Assembly (NCBI RefSeq): GCF_039535785.1
Contig: NZ_BAAAXV010000005.1
Location: forward strand, 310,001 to 374,000
Direction: 5' to 3'
Source of the DNA: Nonomuraea helvata
GTDB taxonomy: Bacteria; Actinomycetota; Actinomycetes; Streptosporangiales; Streptosporangiaceae
Length of the DNA stretch: 64,000 nucleotides
Made by a program: the position numbers and the translations under genes. The notes below the pieces were generated by a model, which worked only from the letters and a program-made list of their open reading frames with translations, had not been told where the DNA came from and searched no databases. This document shows, piece by piece, positions 43,381 through 51,215 of this stretch; position 1 is the stretch's first letter; every line of letters begins with the position of its first letter.

Positions 43381-45090
43381 TCAGGAGAGGCGGCCGGCCC
43401 GGCGCTCGTCCAGCTCCGCCTCGGCGTCGCGGCCCAGGGCACGCAGGGCGACGGCGCGGTTGGTGTAGAGATCGGGCTCGGGCTGCAGCTCGATGGCCCG
43501 GGAAAGGTCGTCCACCGCCCCCTCCAGGTCCCCGGCCGCGTACTGCAACACGCCGCGGTTCCCCCAGGCGGCCGCGAGCCCCGGCGCGCGATCGACCGCC
43601 GCGTCCAGCGCCTCCCGGGCCTCCCCGAGCCGCCCCGCCGCCGTCTCCAGCTGCCCCAGCACCGCGAGCAGATGCGGGTTCCCTGGCGCCAGCACGAGCC
43701 CGGCCGCGACGTCGGCCCTGGCCTCCTCGTCCCGCTCCACGGCGGCCAGCAGCCCGGCCCGGTTGATGTACGCGTCCAGGTAGGCGGGGTCGAGCTCGAT
43801 CACCCGGCCCAGGTCGGCCAGCGCCTCCTCGATGTCGCCCCGCACGGTACGCAGCTCCGCCCGGTTGTAGTACGCCTCCGGCAGCGGCGGCCCGGCCTGG
43901 ATGGCCCGCTCGAAGTCGGCCAGGGCCTCCTCGTGCCGGCCGAGCTTGAACAGCAGGTTCCCCCGCTCCAGGTAGTAGTCGGGAAAGGCCGGGTCCAACC
44001 TGATTGCGGCCGTGTAATCCTCCAGCGCCTCCTTGACGTGCCCGAGCGCGGCCAGGAGCTGCGCCCGGTTGGCCAGCAGCACCATCCTGTGCAGCGGATG
44101 CCGGTCCCCCAGCTCGCGCGCCAGCTCAATGGCCGACTCGACCAGCGACAGGGCGGCGCCCAGCCGGCCCTCCCGCAGCTCGACCAGCGCCAGGCCGTTG
44201 CGGTCGAAGCCCAGTTTGAACGCCCGTTCCATGGGGTCCGGCAGCAGGGTGGAGATGGCGATGGCCTCGTTGATCCAGCGCCTGGCCCTGCCCAGGTCGC
44301 GGCGGGCGGGGTCGGGCTGGCGGGCGTCGAGCATGGCGGTGCCGTACGCTCCGGCGGCGTGCATGGCCGGGTCCTGGCTGGCCGCCCGCACCCGGTCCCA
44401 CACCGCCCGGGCGTCATCGGCGCGGCCGAGCCCGCCGAGCGCGGTCGCGGTGCGCTGGGCGAAGCGCCACCAGCGGCCGCCGCCCGGCTCGGTCCGTGAC
44501 ATGCCGCAGTCCCCCAGCTCGGCGGCGGCGTGCAGGAAGCCGTCGCGCGTGCACCGGTCCACCAGGGCCCACAGCTCGTCGGCGCCCCGGGTGTCGGGCG
44601 GGGGCTCGGGGCCGCCGGAGTACAACGTGATCGCGAGCGTTTCCGGCGGGATGCGCCGCATCATGACGTCGAGCAGCTCGGTGTCCGTGGGGTCGGCCTC
44701 GGCGCCGTTGCACACCGCGATCGCCTGCCCAGGGCGTACGGCGTCGCGGAAGAACTCCGTGAGCCCGTTGGCCAGCCGCAGCGTACGGCGGGGCGCGGGC
44801 ACGAGGATGCGTTCGTCGTCGGACAGGCCGGCGTCGATCGTGGCCTGCTTGACCGGCACGAGGTCGGCCAGCTCGGGCGCCGCCGCCCTGATCTCGATGT
44901 CATGGGCCGCCACCAGGTCACCGTCCCGTTCCAGAGCCTGCGGCACCAGGTGACGCAGAAGGGCGGCGGCGACTGTGTAAGGGCCGCGCAACCGGCGATG
45001 TCCGTCGATCAACGGTGTCATCAGCCGCGCGGCCCTCACTTGAGCGGGCGGTTCGCCCTGGACTCTGAGGTGGGACCTCTCTTCAGTCAC
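43381..45090 (-). CDS. TPR-repeat protein with degenerate STAND-like N-terminal domain
   Basis: 569 residues, GTG start at 45090. N-terminal ~160 residues: VRAARLMTPLIDGHRRLRGP, then ALERDGDLVAAHDIEIRAAA, and AIAVCNGAEADPTDTELL (Walker-B-like spot). This resembles actinobacterial STAND/AAA regulators whose Walker A is absent, so I infer a signalling/scaffold fold. Residues ~160-569 are TPRs in alpha-alpha hairpins (e.g. DYTAAIRLDPAFPDYYLERG and ALADFERAIQAGPPLPEAYY, WGNRGVLQYAAGDLEGAVDD). The 24-codon peptide gene ends in TGA sharing bases with this GTG (GTGA), so the two are translationally coupled. Partner peptide unknown. Confidence 0.75.
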   Translation of the reverse strand: MTEERSHLRVQGEPPAQVRAARLMTPLIDGHRRLRGPYTVAAALLRHLVPQALERDGDLVAAHDIEIRAAAPELADLVPVKQATIDAGLSDDERILVPAPRRTLRLANGLTEFFRDAVRPGQAIAVCNGAEADPTDTELLDVMMRRIPPETLAITLYSGGPEPPPDTRGADELWALVDRCTRDGFLHAAAELGDCGMSRTEPGGGRWWRFAQRTATALGGLGRADDARAVWDRVRAASQDPAMHAAGAYGTAMLDARQPDPARRDLGRARRWINEAIAISTLLPDPMERAFKLGFDRNGLALVELREGRLGAALSLVESAIELARELGDRHPLHRMVLLANRAQLLAALGHVKEALEDYTAAIRLDPAFPDYYLERGNLLFKLGRHEEALADFERAIQAGPPLPEAYYNRAELRTVRGDIEEALADLGRVIELDPAYLDAYINRAGLLAAVERDEEARADVAAGLVLAPGNPHLLAVLGQLETAAGRLGEAREALDAAVDRAPGLAAAWGNRGVLQYAAGDLEGAVDDLSRAIELQPEPDLYTNRAVALRALGRDAEAELDERRAGRLS

Positions 45091-45161
45091 CCCTTGTGAA
45101 TGACGCTGGAGGTCCCCCCTAGCCGCGCGGTGCCTGGCTTGCGGACAACGATGCGCTTCAT
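45087..45161 (-). CDS. Candidate 24-residue basic peptide coupled to the TPR gene
   Basis: Starts MKRIVVRKPGTARL and ends with GGTSSVIHKG. The ribosome binding site is GAGAGG five bases before ATG 45161. The stop overlaps the TPR gene start (GTGA). It has a basic N-terminal half and Gly/Ser/Thr C-terminal half, no Cys, with a GG pair that could be a leader-type cleavage site; like short RiPP precursors or peptide signals. The length is too short for a fold. Not a recognised family. Coding status rests on spacing, RBS and coupling. Confidence 0.5.
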   Translation of the reverse strand: MKRIVVRKPGTARLGGTSSVIHKG

Positions 45162-45166
45162 GACGT

Positions 45167-45229
45167 ACCTCTCACATAGGGTTAATCAACCATTATTAGG
45201 AGCTTTATGGTGAATAAGTGAGAGGTCAA
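45167..45229 (-). promoter_or_regulatory. Promoter-like elements and RBS-complementary inverted repeat before the peptide gene
   Basis: On the minus strand, TTGACC (45229-45224), 16 bp, TAAAGC (45207-45202) is a promoter candidate. In addition, ACCTCTCAC (reading the upstream arm, 45226-45218) is the exact complement of GTGAGAGGT (45175-45167), which contains the ribosome binding site. If the RNA starts upstream (read-through from the transporter gene), the arms could pair and hide the RBS; if it starts at this promoter, they form an operator-like inverted repeat. Confidence 0.45.
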
Positions 45230-45268
45230 AGGATAAAAAGCGCTGGCCTTTTGATTGATACTTGTAAC

Positions 45269-46528
45269 CTATTGGGAACGAAACCAGCGGGGCAATGCCT
45301 TCGTCCGGGTCTGCTCGGCCTCTTCCATCAGGTCACACAGGCACCGCCCGAGCAGGGTGACCGACTGGCAACATCCCACGCCGGGCAGGTTCCGGGCCCG
45401 CACGATGACGGTGGCCCGCTCGATCAGCCGCTCGAGGCTGGGCTCCCCGCCGCCTTTGAGCGAACGGGTGTGCCAGGGGCACGACGCGGCGTTCACGCAG
45501 GCACTTTTGTCGATGTACGGAGCGGACCCGCCGTCGAGCCGCAATTGATCCTCTCGCTTGATCCTCAGATCGGCCAGCGCCTTGGCCGCCCGCGCCGTGA
45601 TGGCGCGCAGTTCCCGGTCGCCGCGGGAGCGCTCCTTTCCCCGGGACGCGGTCCTTGAAGGGAGGGCGAGCAGCATCGCGCCGCCCATCAGGCTCCCGCC
45701 GATGACCATGCTCCAGCCCACTGGCTCGTGGAACCAGATCACCGAGATCGCGGCCACCCAGAGGGGCTGCGACGACATCAGGATCGCGCTAGGCACGGCG
45801 GGCACGTGCGCCTGCCCGTACGAGCGGGCCAGGAACCCCAGCGCGCACGACACCACGGCCAGATGCCCGAGTATCAGCCAGTCGGGACCGCTCGTCGGCA
45901 CGGAGATCCCGTCCCGCACGGCGACGACCCCGGTGAGCAGGCCGATGGTGAAGAGCTGGATCACGGTCAGCGCGTACGCGTGGAAGCCCCCGCACTTGGA
46001 CAGGTGTGCCAGCAGCAGCGTGTGGCCGGAGTAGAGGGCGGCGGCGGTGAGCGTGACCCCGAGCGCCAGCACGGAGATCTCGTGGTCCTCCACCCCGCGC
46101 AGCAGCGTGAACATGGTCATGCCGGCCAGCGCGAGCACCACCCCGGCCCAGACCCGCCGCTGCACCTTCGCCTTGAACAGGACGAGCGACAGGATGGGCG
46201 TGATCACCACGCTGCAGCCGACGGCGAAGCCGGACAGTGAGGACGGCAGGCTGTGCAGCGCGACGGCCTGCCCCGCCTGGCCGACTCCGAACATGACCCC
46301 GAGAACGACCCCGTTGATCCACGTCTTACGCGGCAGCCCCCGAAGGCAGCCCGGCCGGATGAGCAGGAGCGTGAGCGCGGCGATCAGGTAGCGCTCGGCG
46401 AGCAGGTCCTCTACAGCTAACCGGTGGATGAGATCTTTCATCAGCGGGAAGGCCGACCCCCAGGCGGCGCTGACGAACAACAGAAGCACAGCTCCCAAGA
46501 GGGGGCGGGGAGCGGGCACGACTGCCAT
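45269..46528 (-). CDS. EamA (DMT) transporter with an unusual C-terminal extension
   Basis: About 419 residues (start ATG 46528, alternative TTG at 46534). Ten helices in two EamA repeats (AWGSAFPLMKDLIHRL, then TLTAAALYSGHTLLLAHL and MVIGGSLMGGAMLLAL), ending at ~295. The last ~120 residues (ELRAITARAAKALADLRIKR, SACVNAASCPWHTR and CCQSVTLLGRCLCDLMEEAE) are charged and Cys-rich, not part of the family. Its start codon overlaps (CATG) that of a small divergent ORF. Its 3' end is 107 bp before the peptide gene on the same strand. Exported compound unknown. Confidence 0.82.
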   Translation of the reverse strand: MAVVPAPRPLLGAVLLLFVSAAWGSAFPLMKDLIHRLAVEDLLAERYLIAALTLLLIRPGCLRGLPRKTWINGVVLGVMFGVGQAGQAVALHSLPSSLSGFAVGCSVVITPILSLVLFKAKVQRRVWAGVVLALAGMTMFTLLRGVEDHEISVLALGVTLTAAALYSGHTLLLAHLSKCGGFHAYALTVIQLFTIGLLTGVVAVRDGISVPTSGPDWLILGHLAVVSCALGFLARSYGQAHVPAVPSAILMSSQPLWVAAISVIWFHEPVGWSMVIGGSLMGGAMLLALPSRTASRGKERSRGDRELRAITARAAKALADLRIKREDQLRLDGGSAPYIDKSACVNAASCPWHTRSLKGGGEPSLERLIERATVIVRARNLPGVGCCQSVTLLGRCLCDLMEEAEQTRTKALPRWFRSQ

Positions 46529-46670
46529 GGCCAAAGCATCTCACTACTATTCGCAGCCGCAGATGTACAGGGAGCAGCCGGTGAGGTTCCTCTACAACTC
46601 GGTGTTAAGAGCCTCACCCGCGGGTTCGTACATCCATATCCGCGGCAGAGAGAAGGGGGTCGTTTTGTGA
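46527..46670 (+). CDS. Possible small protein (47 residues), low support
   Basis: ATG 46527 to TGA 46670. Begins MAKASHYYSQPQMYREQPV and ends RGREKGVVL. Third-position GC is high (about three-quarters), but no ribosome binding site precedes it and it overlaps the start of the divergent transporter gene in CATG. It contains a TTA codon (GTG TTA AGA), rare in this genome and often linked to late regulation in streptomycete-like bacteria. A further frame beginning GTG 46666 overlaps its stop (GTGA). Confidence 0.3.
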   Translation: MAKASHYYSQPQMYREQPVRFLYNSVLRASPAGSYIHIRGREKGVVL

Positions 46671-46812
46671 GACGACGATCGCTGCCCGATGCGGCAAGTG
46701 ACGGAAGGAACACCGGCGGAGAGTCACGCCGGGAGGGCCCGGGAGTGGTCACCGGGGACGACGGCCGCACAGCCCCGGAGGGGTGGGGTTGGGGCCTGCG
46801 TGCGAAGGGATC

Positions 46813-47301
46813 TCAGAGCTCGATGACCGCGGGAGGGATCAGCCGTTTCTCTCCGTAGACGACGGTCAGGTCACCGACCCGCTGTCTGGAGAGTTCGCGC
46901 CATCCCCGGCGCGCATAGAGCGCCAGTGCGGCCCCCTGGTTGAGCGTGGTGTCGCCTCTGACGCGCTCGAAGCCGAGCTCCACCGCCCGACCTTCCAGCG
47001 CGTGCAGCATGGCCGCGCCGAAGCCGCGCCGCTGGTATTCCGGATGGACCCGCAGCCGGCAGACCTCGGCCGTGCACGTGTCGACCGGTTTCAGCCCGCC
47101 CATGGCCACCACCCGTGAGGCGATCTCACCGACCAGGAAGTCGCCGCCGCAGGCCACGTAGATCTCCTGGATGCGTGGGAAGTCGTCGTCGTAGTAGACG
47201 CCGTCGCCCGGCATCAGCCCCACCTCGGCGAGGCAGATGCGGTGGAGCGCAAGAATGGTGTCGAGATCGGACCAGCGGTAGCGTCGGATCTCCAACTTCA
47301 T
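46813..47301 (-). CDS. GNAT-family N-acetyltransferase
   Basis: 162 residues. EICRLRVHPEYQRRGFGAAM (V-x-x-x-Q-R-R-G-F-G-A-A acetyl-CoA motif) and LNQGAALALYARRGWRE form the GNAT core. Substrate unknown. Its ATG overlaps the TGA of the upstream HTH/TPR regulator (ATGA), so it is translated from the same message as that regulator. Confidence 0.9.
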   Translation of the reverse strand: MKLEIRRYRWSDLDTILALHRICLAEVGLMPGDGVYYDDDFPRIQEIYVACGGDFLVGEIASRVVAMGGLKPVDTCTAEVCRLRVHPEYQRRGFGAAMLHALEGRAVELGFERVRGDTTLNQGAALALYARRGWRELSRQRVGDLTVVYGEKRLIPPAVIEL

Positions 47302-48848
47302 GCACCGCCCCCCTTCAGCTGGGCCCTGGGCCTGCGCAACTCGGCCCTGAACTCCTCGAGTTTGGAATGGCTGGCGTCACGCTTGGTGAGCGCCTGTTCG
47401 AGCGCAACGGCGGGACGCATGATGAAGTCGGTCAGATACTCGTCACCGATCATCCGCAGCGCATTGATGCCGATGTCCAGCGCGGAGTCGAGCTCGCCTT
47501 CGATCATGCGGCACTGGGCCTGGTCGAGCCGGATCAGCGTCTGGTCGAGGATGTGGTCCTGGTACTGCTCCAGCGCCTGGTCGAGCACCACCTCGGCCTC
47601 CAGCGTCTGCCCGAGCTTGGTGAGCACGTCGCCCTGGTAGAAGTAGAGCTGCTTCTCCGTGTAGCCGAAGGCCATGTCCTCCTGGTGCTCCGGCCGCATG
47701 AGGGAGAAGGCGGTCCTGGCCCTGGCCAGCGCGCGTTTGGCCTGATCGACGACCTCTTTCTTGCTCTCCGTGCCGGAGAGCATGGCCAGCGCCCTGGCCT
47801 CCACGACCGGTGCCATGGCCTGCGCGGGGCAGGGCGTGGCGCCGGCCAGGTCGCGGCTCTTCTTCGCCAGGTTGAGCGCCTCGCGGGCGTCCCCGAAGTA
47901 AAGGGGGACCAGGGACTCGCGGGCGGTGATCCAGGCGCGCAGCGCGCGGTCGCCCGTCTCGTCGGCCGCGGTGCGCCCGGTCCTGAAGAAGGAGCGGGCC
48001 AGCCGGTGGTCACCGAGATTGATCATGATCATGCCGCTCAGCCCCGCCAGCTGGGCCGCCATCCGCAGCAGGCGGTCGTGCAGGTCGATGGGCTGGCGGC
48101 GGGACATCGCCGTGCGCACGGCGCTCATCTCGAGCAGCACGTCGCACAGCAGCCGCAGCGGTGCCGTCGTCGTGTATTGGCGGCCGAAGCTGAGCGTGGC
48201 CTCCTCCCACTGGTCGAGCATCGCGGCCGACACGGTGGCCGACACGAGCGTCTCGTCCATCCGGCGCCTGATGCCCTCGCACGCGCCGAGCACGGGCCCG
48301 TCGAGCGTGGTGGCCGAGCTGGTCTCGGGGTTGAGCAGGTCGAGCATCGTGCGGCGGAGGATGTTCTCGTCCTCCTCGGCGTCCGGCTCGGTGACCATCG
48401 GCCTGAGCACCAGCTCGCGCTCCGTCGGCAATAACGGCGCCGTGGCGACCTCGAGGGTGGGCACCGCCTGCAGGCGGTGCCCGCGGCCGCAGATGCACGG
48501 CCCGTCGTAGCCGAGCTCGTGCGGCTCGACCCGGTAGACGGTGCACAAGTAGTGCATGTATTCGGGCCCCGGACGCTTGAGCCCGCTCTCGTAGGCGGAC
48601 AGCAGCGTCTCACCGATGCCGGGCATCGACTTCTCGTCCCGCTCGAACAGGGCTCTGATCTGCTCGACGACGTCTGCCAACGCGATGCCGTACGACAGGC
48701 GGTGTGCCTTGATGCGGCTGGTGCCGAACTGCGACGTGCACTGCTCATGGATCTCGTCAGCTATCTGGGCCGAAGTGCGCCCCGCGGCCAGACCCTTGGC
48801 TCTGATCCGCCGGGCTATCTCCGTTTCCCTGTGCTGTCTGCCGGCCAT
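47298..48848 (-). CDS. HTH regulator with TPR-like C-terminal region
   Basis: 516 residues. N-terminal XRE-like segment: RRIRAKGLAAGRTSAQIADE (first ~30) and LLSAYESGLKRPGPEYMHYL with LCTVYRVEPHELGYDGPCIC (cysteines in CICGRGHRL). A long helical region follows, with TPR-like hairpins such as LARSFFRTGRTAADETGDRA and LTKLGQTLEAEVVLDQALEQ. Resembles the NsdA-type, streptomycete regulator architecture, but no specific member is claimed. GAGAGGGG six bases before ATG 48848. Coupled to the GNAT gene and divergent from a small acidic protein. Confidence 0.72.
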   Translation of the reverse strand: MAGRQHRETEIARRIRAKGLAAGRTSAQIADEIHEQCTSQFGTSRIKAHRLSYGIALADVVEQIRALFERDEKSMPGIGETLLSAYESGLKRPGPEYMHYLCTVYRVEPHELGYDGPCICGRGHRLQAVPTLEVATAPLLPTERELVLRPMVTEPDAEEDENILRRTMLDLLNPETSSATTLDGPVLGACEGIRRRMDETLVSATVSAAMLDQWEEATLSFGRQYTTTAPLRLLCDVLLEMSAVRTAMSRRQPIDLHDRLLRMAAQLAGLSGMIMINLGDHRLARSFFRTGRTAADETGDRALRAWITARESLVPLYFGDAREALNLAKKSRDLAGATPCPAQAMAPVVEARALAMLSGTESKKEVVDQAKRALARARTAFSLMRPEHQEDMAFGYTEKQLYFYQGDVLTKLGQTLEAEVVLDQALEQYQDHILDQTLIRLDQAQCRMIEGELDSALDIGINALRMIGDEYLTDFIMRPAVALEQALTKRDASHSKLEEFRAELRRPRAQLKGGGA

Positions 48849-49124
48849 CCCGGCCCCTCTCGCGCGTGTCTCGACCGGTCCACAACTGGTGACTCAGCGT
48901 AGCGTCCACGTCGCTGTGCGCCTACCCATGAGTGTGAACCAATGTCGGCAAGATGGAAACGCCCGTGCCCAAGCCTACGGTTAAGGATCGTCCTCCGAGG
49001 GACTGTTTCTTACAACCCATGAGGGAGAAGCAACTCCCTGTGATCGCGGACCCCCGTTGCGCGCACCGTTGACATGAGCCATGTTTGGCGCACCAGCCAG
49101 ATTCCCAGAGGGAGGGGACGAACG

Positions 49125-49409
49125 GTGGGGGACGACAACTTCGAGCATCTGAAGCGTCTCGTGTCAGAGCTCGGCGCCCACGGACTCCTCGCACGAGTGG
49201 TCCAGACACAGGGCGGGCGCATGTTCGCTCGGGTCATCAACCCGAACGCGACGAGCCTGTCGGAGAACGTCACCTGTCGGTCCACGAGCACATCCGACAT
49301 GCAGGACTGGTGGTACTGCTGGTCCTGGGGCGAGCGGATGCACAAGGCCGACGACCCGGCTGGCGCGGCCACCAAGGTCGCACGCGTGCTGGCCGCCGTG
49401 GGGGAGTGA
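49125..49409 (+). CDS. Small Trp-rich protein divergent from the HTH/TPR regulator
   Basis: 94 residues from GTG 49125 (GAGGGAGGGGAC precedes it). GDDNFEHLKRLVSELGAHGL then GGRMFARVINPNA and SDMQDWWYCWSWGERMHKAD. The WWYCWSWGE segment resembles small proteins encoded beside XRE regulators in Streptomyces and relatives, thought to be their partners. Function unproven. A 276-bp divergent spacer holds the promoters. Confidence 0.62.
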   Translation: MGDDNFEHLKRLVSELGAHGLLARVVQTQGGRMFARVINPNATSLSENVTCRSTSTSDMQDWWYCWSWGERMHKADDPAGAATKVARVLAAVGE

Positions 49410-49830
49410 CGACGCGGTGACCCGGGTGGAGCGCAGCCACCACGGCTCACCGCACCCACGACGGCGTCAACGGAGCCGGCGGGGCGGCCGGTGCGGAGGG
49501 CGTCCCCCATGCGGGAGCCCTGGTCGCCCCGTCGGTTCCGGCCCAGGCGCGGCCCGGTGTGCCGCGCCCGTATAAGAGCCACCCGCCCGGTCCGCCGGGC
49601 GGGTGTTCGGGGGATCCCTCCCGGAACCGGCACGGGACATGCTTCCGGGTGCGTGTCCCGTCCCGAGCCGTCCGTCATCGGAGCGTCCGCTCTCTCCCTC
49701 CGCGGCCCAGAGAGCAGGCGACCCCGTCTTCCCCGGCGTGATGTGACGGCGGGCGGTCCGGCCGGCTGTATTTTTGGATCGAAACGGTCCAAGCAGCCGA
49801 CCGAACCGCTTCCGGAGGGGGATCCACCCA
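49410..49830. other. Intergenic region with hairpin, no gene recognised
   Basis: 421 bp between the small Trp-rich protein and mscS. It has one strong hairpin at 49580-49605 and no reading frame with a convincing start and codon bias. At the 3' end, a GGAGGGG site (49813-49819) belongs to the mscS gene. Confidence 0.6.
49580..49605. terminator. Hairpin 170 bp after the small Trp-rich protein
   Basis: CACCCGCCCGG (49580-49590) with CCGGGCGGGTG (49595-49605), 11 bp, 4-nt loop TCCG. It has no U-tract; a GC-rich terminator for the upstream gene is likely. Confidence 0.6.
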
Positions 49831-50820
49831 GTGCTACCGCTGGTGACACAGTCGCCACCACTCGCTTATCCCGGGCTACTGTCAGACGTGGACAAAGTGA
49901 CCCAAGCAATAGGCGGGACCTGTCAGAACGATCCGATCTGCTCCGCGTTCGCCGGGCTGCTCGACAACGCGACCTGGGCGCCTCTGGTGGCCGTCGCGAT
50001 CACCATCGTCCTGATCATCATGCTCGCGTTCGTGCTCCGCAATCTCGTGCACCGGATCATCACGAGAGTGGTCAATCGCGCGGCCACGGGCGGGTCGATC
50101 ACCAGCAGGTTCCGCAAGAACGCGGTTCCCGACGGCATCGACGCGCTGCTGCACGAGCGGCGCAAGCAGCGGGCCGAGACCATGGGCTCGGTGCTCAAGC
50201 ACGTCGCCTCCATCGTCATCCTGGGCACCGCGACGCTGACCGTGCTCGACCGGCTGACGATCCCGATCGCGCCCCTGCTGACCAGCGTCGGCATCCTCGG
50301 GGTGGCCATCGGCTTCGGCGCGCAGGAGCTGGTCAAGGACTTCATCGCGGGCATGTTCATGCTGCTCGAGGACCAGTACGGCGTGGGCGACGTGATCGAC
50401 GCCGGCGCCGCGGTCGGCACGGTCGAGGCAGTCACCCTGCGCATCACCAGGCTCCGCGACGTCGACGGCCGCGTCTGGTACGTCCGCAACGGCACCATCA
50501 CCAGGGTCGGCAACGAGTCGCAGGGCTGGTCGCGCGCCTACGTCGACGTCCCGGTGGCCTACGACACCGACCTCACGAAGGTGCGGGCCCTGCTCGAGCA
50601 CGTGGCCGAGGAGATCTGGGCCGACGCCGAGCTGCGCGAGAGCAAGATCGTGGAGCAGCCGCAGGTGTTCGGCGTCGAGCAGCTCTCCGACAGCTCGCTG
50701 GTCTTCCGCATCGCCGCCAAGACGCTGCCCTCGGCGCAGCCCGAGGTATCGAGAGAGCTGAGGATCATGGTCAAGGCCGCGCTCGACACCGCCGGCATCG
50801 CCTTGGTCGCCACCGCATAG
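49831..50820 (+). CDS. Small-conductance mechanosensitive channel (MscS family)
   Basis: 329 residues from GTG 49831 (GGAGGGGG nine bases upstream). Membrane helices at ~44-66, ~130-150 and the pore helix GILGVAIGFGAQELVKDFIA (the Ala/Gly-packed TM3), then LLEDQYGVGDVIDAGAAVGT in the beta domain and a cytosolic vestibule. Opens under membrane tension to release solutes. trHbO and GH13 genes follow at once, within 4 and 6 bp. Confidence 0.92.
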   Translation: MLPLVTQSPPLAYPGLLSDVDKVTQAIGGTCQNDPICSAFAGLLDNATWAPLVAVAITIVLIIMLAFVLRNLVHRIITRVVNRAATGGSITSRFRKNAVPDGIDALLHERRKQRAETMGSVLKHVASIVILGTATLTVLDRLTIPIAPLLTSVGILGVAIGFGAQELVKDFIAGMFMLLEDQYGVGDVIDAGAAVGTVEAVTLRITRLRDVDGRVWYVRNGTITRVGNESQGWSRAYVDVPVAYDTDLTKVRALLEHVAEEIWADAELRESKIVEQPQVFGVEQLSDSSLVFRIAAKTLPSAQPEVSRELRIMVKAALDTAGIALVATA

Positions 50821-50823
50821 TCT

Positions 50824-51210
50824 ATGAACGTGAGCGAGACCTCCTTCTACGACGCCGTCGGTGGCGAGGAAACCTTCCGACGCCTCGTGCACCGCTTCTA
50901 CGAGGGGGTCGCGGAAGACCCGTTGCTGCGACCCCTCTACCCGGAGCCCGATCTGGCGGCCGCCGAGGACCGGCTGCGGGGCTTCCTGATCCAGTACTGG
51001 GGCGGGCCCAACACCTACAGCCAGGAGCGCGGCCACCCCAGGCTGCGCATGCGGCACATGCCGTTCGTGATCGGCGAGCCCGAGCGGGACGCGTGGCTGC
51101 GGCACATGCGTGACGCGGTCGACTCGCTCGACCTGCCGGAGGAGCAGGAAACCAGGCTCTGGGACTATCTGGTCTACGCGGCCCACAGCCTGGTGAACTC
51201 ACCTACATAA
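50824..51210 (+). CDS. glbO: Truncated haemoglobin, group II (trHbO)
   Basis: 128 residues. [20 protein letters not shown] at the start, [20 protein letters not shown], proximal His in RHMPF, and the group-II WG8 in [12 protein letters not shown]. Binds O2 or NO in the cytosol. The gene begins four bases after the MscS stop, so it is in its operon; in other actinomycetes, trHbO adjoins pepN and MscS genes. Confidence 0.93.
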   Translation: MNVSETSFYDAVGGEETFRRLVHRFYEGVAEDPLLRPLYPEPDLAAAEDRLRGFLIQYWGGPNTYSQERGHPRLRMRHMPFVIGEPERDAWLRHMRDAVDSLDLPEEQETRLWDYLVYAAHSLVNSPT

Positions 51211-51215
51211 CGGGC

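Noticed and set aside
49491-51113. 540-codon plus frame across the mscS region
   Set aside because: Its Arg/Gly-rich translation overlaps mscS and glbO in another frame.
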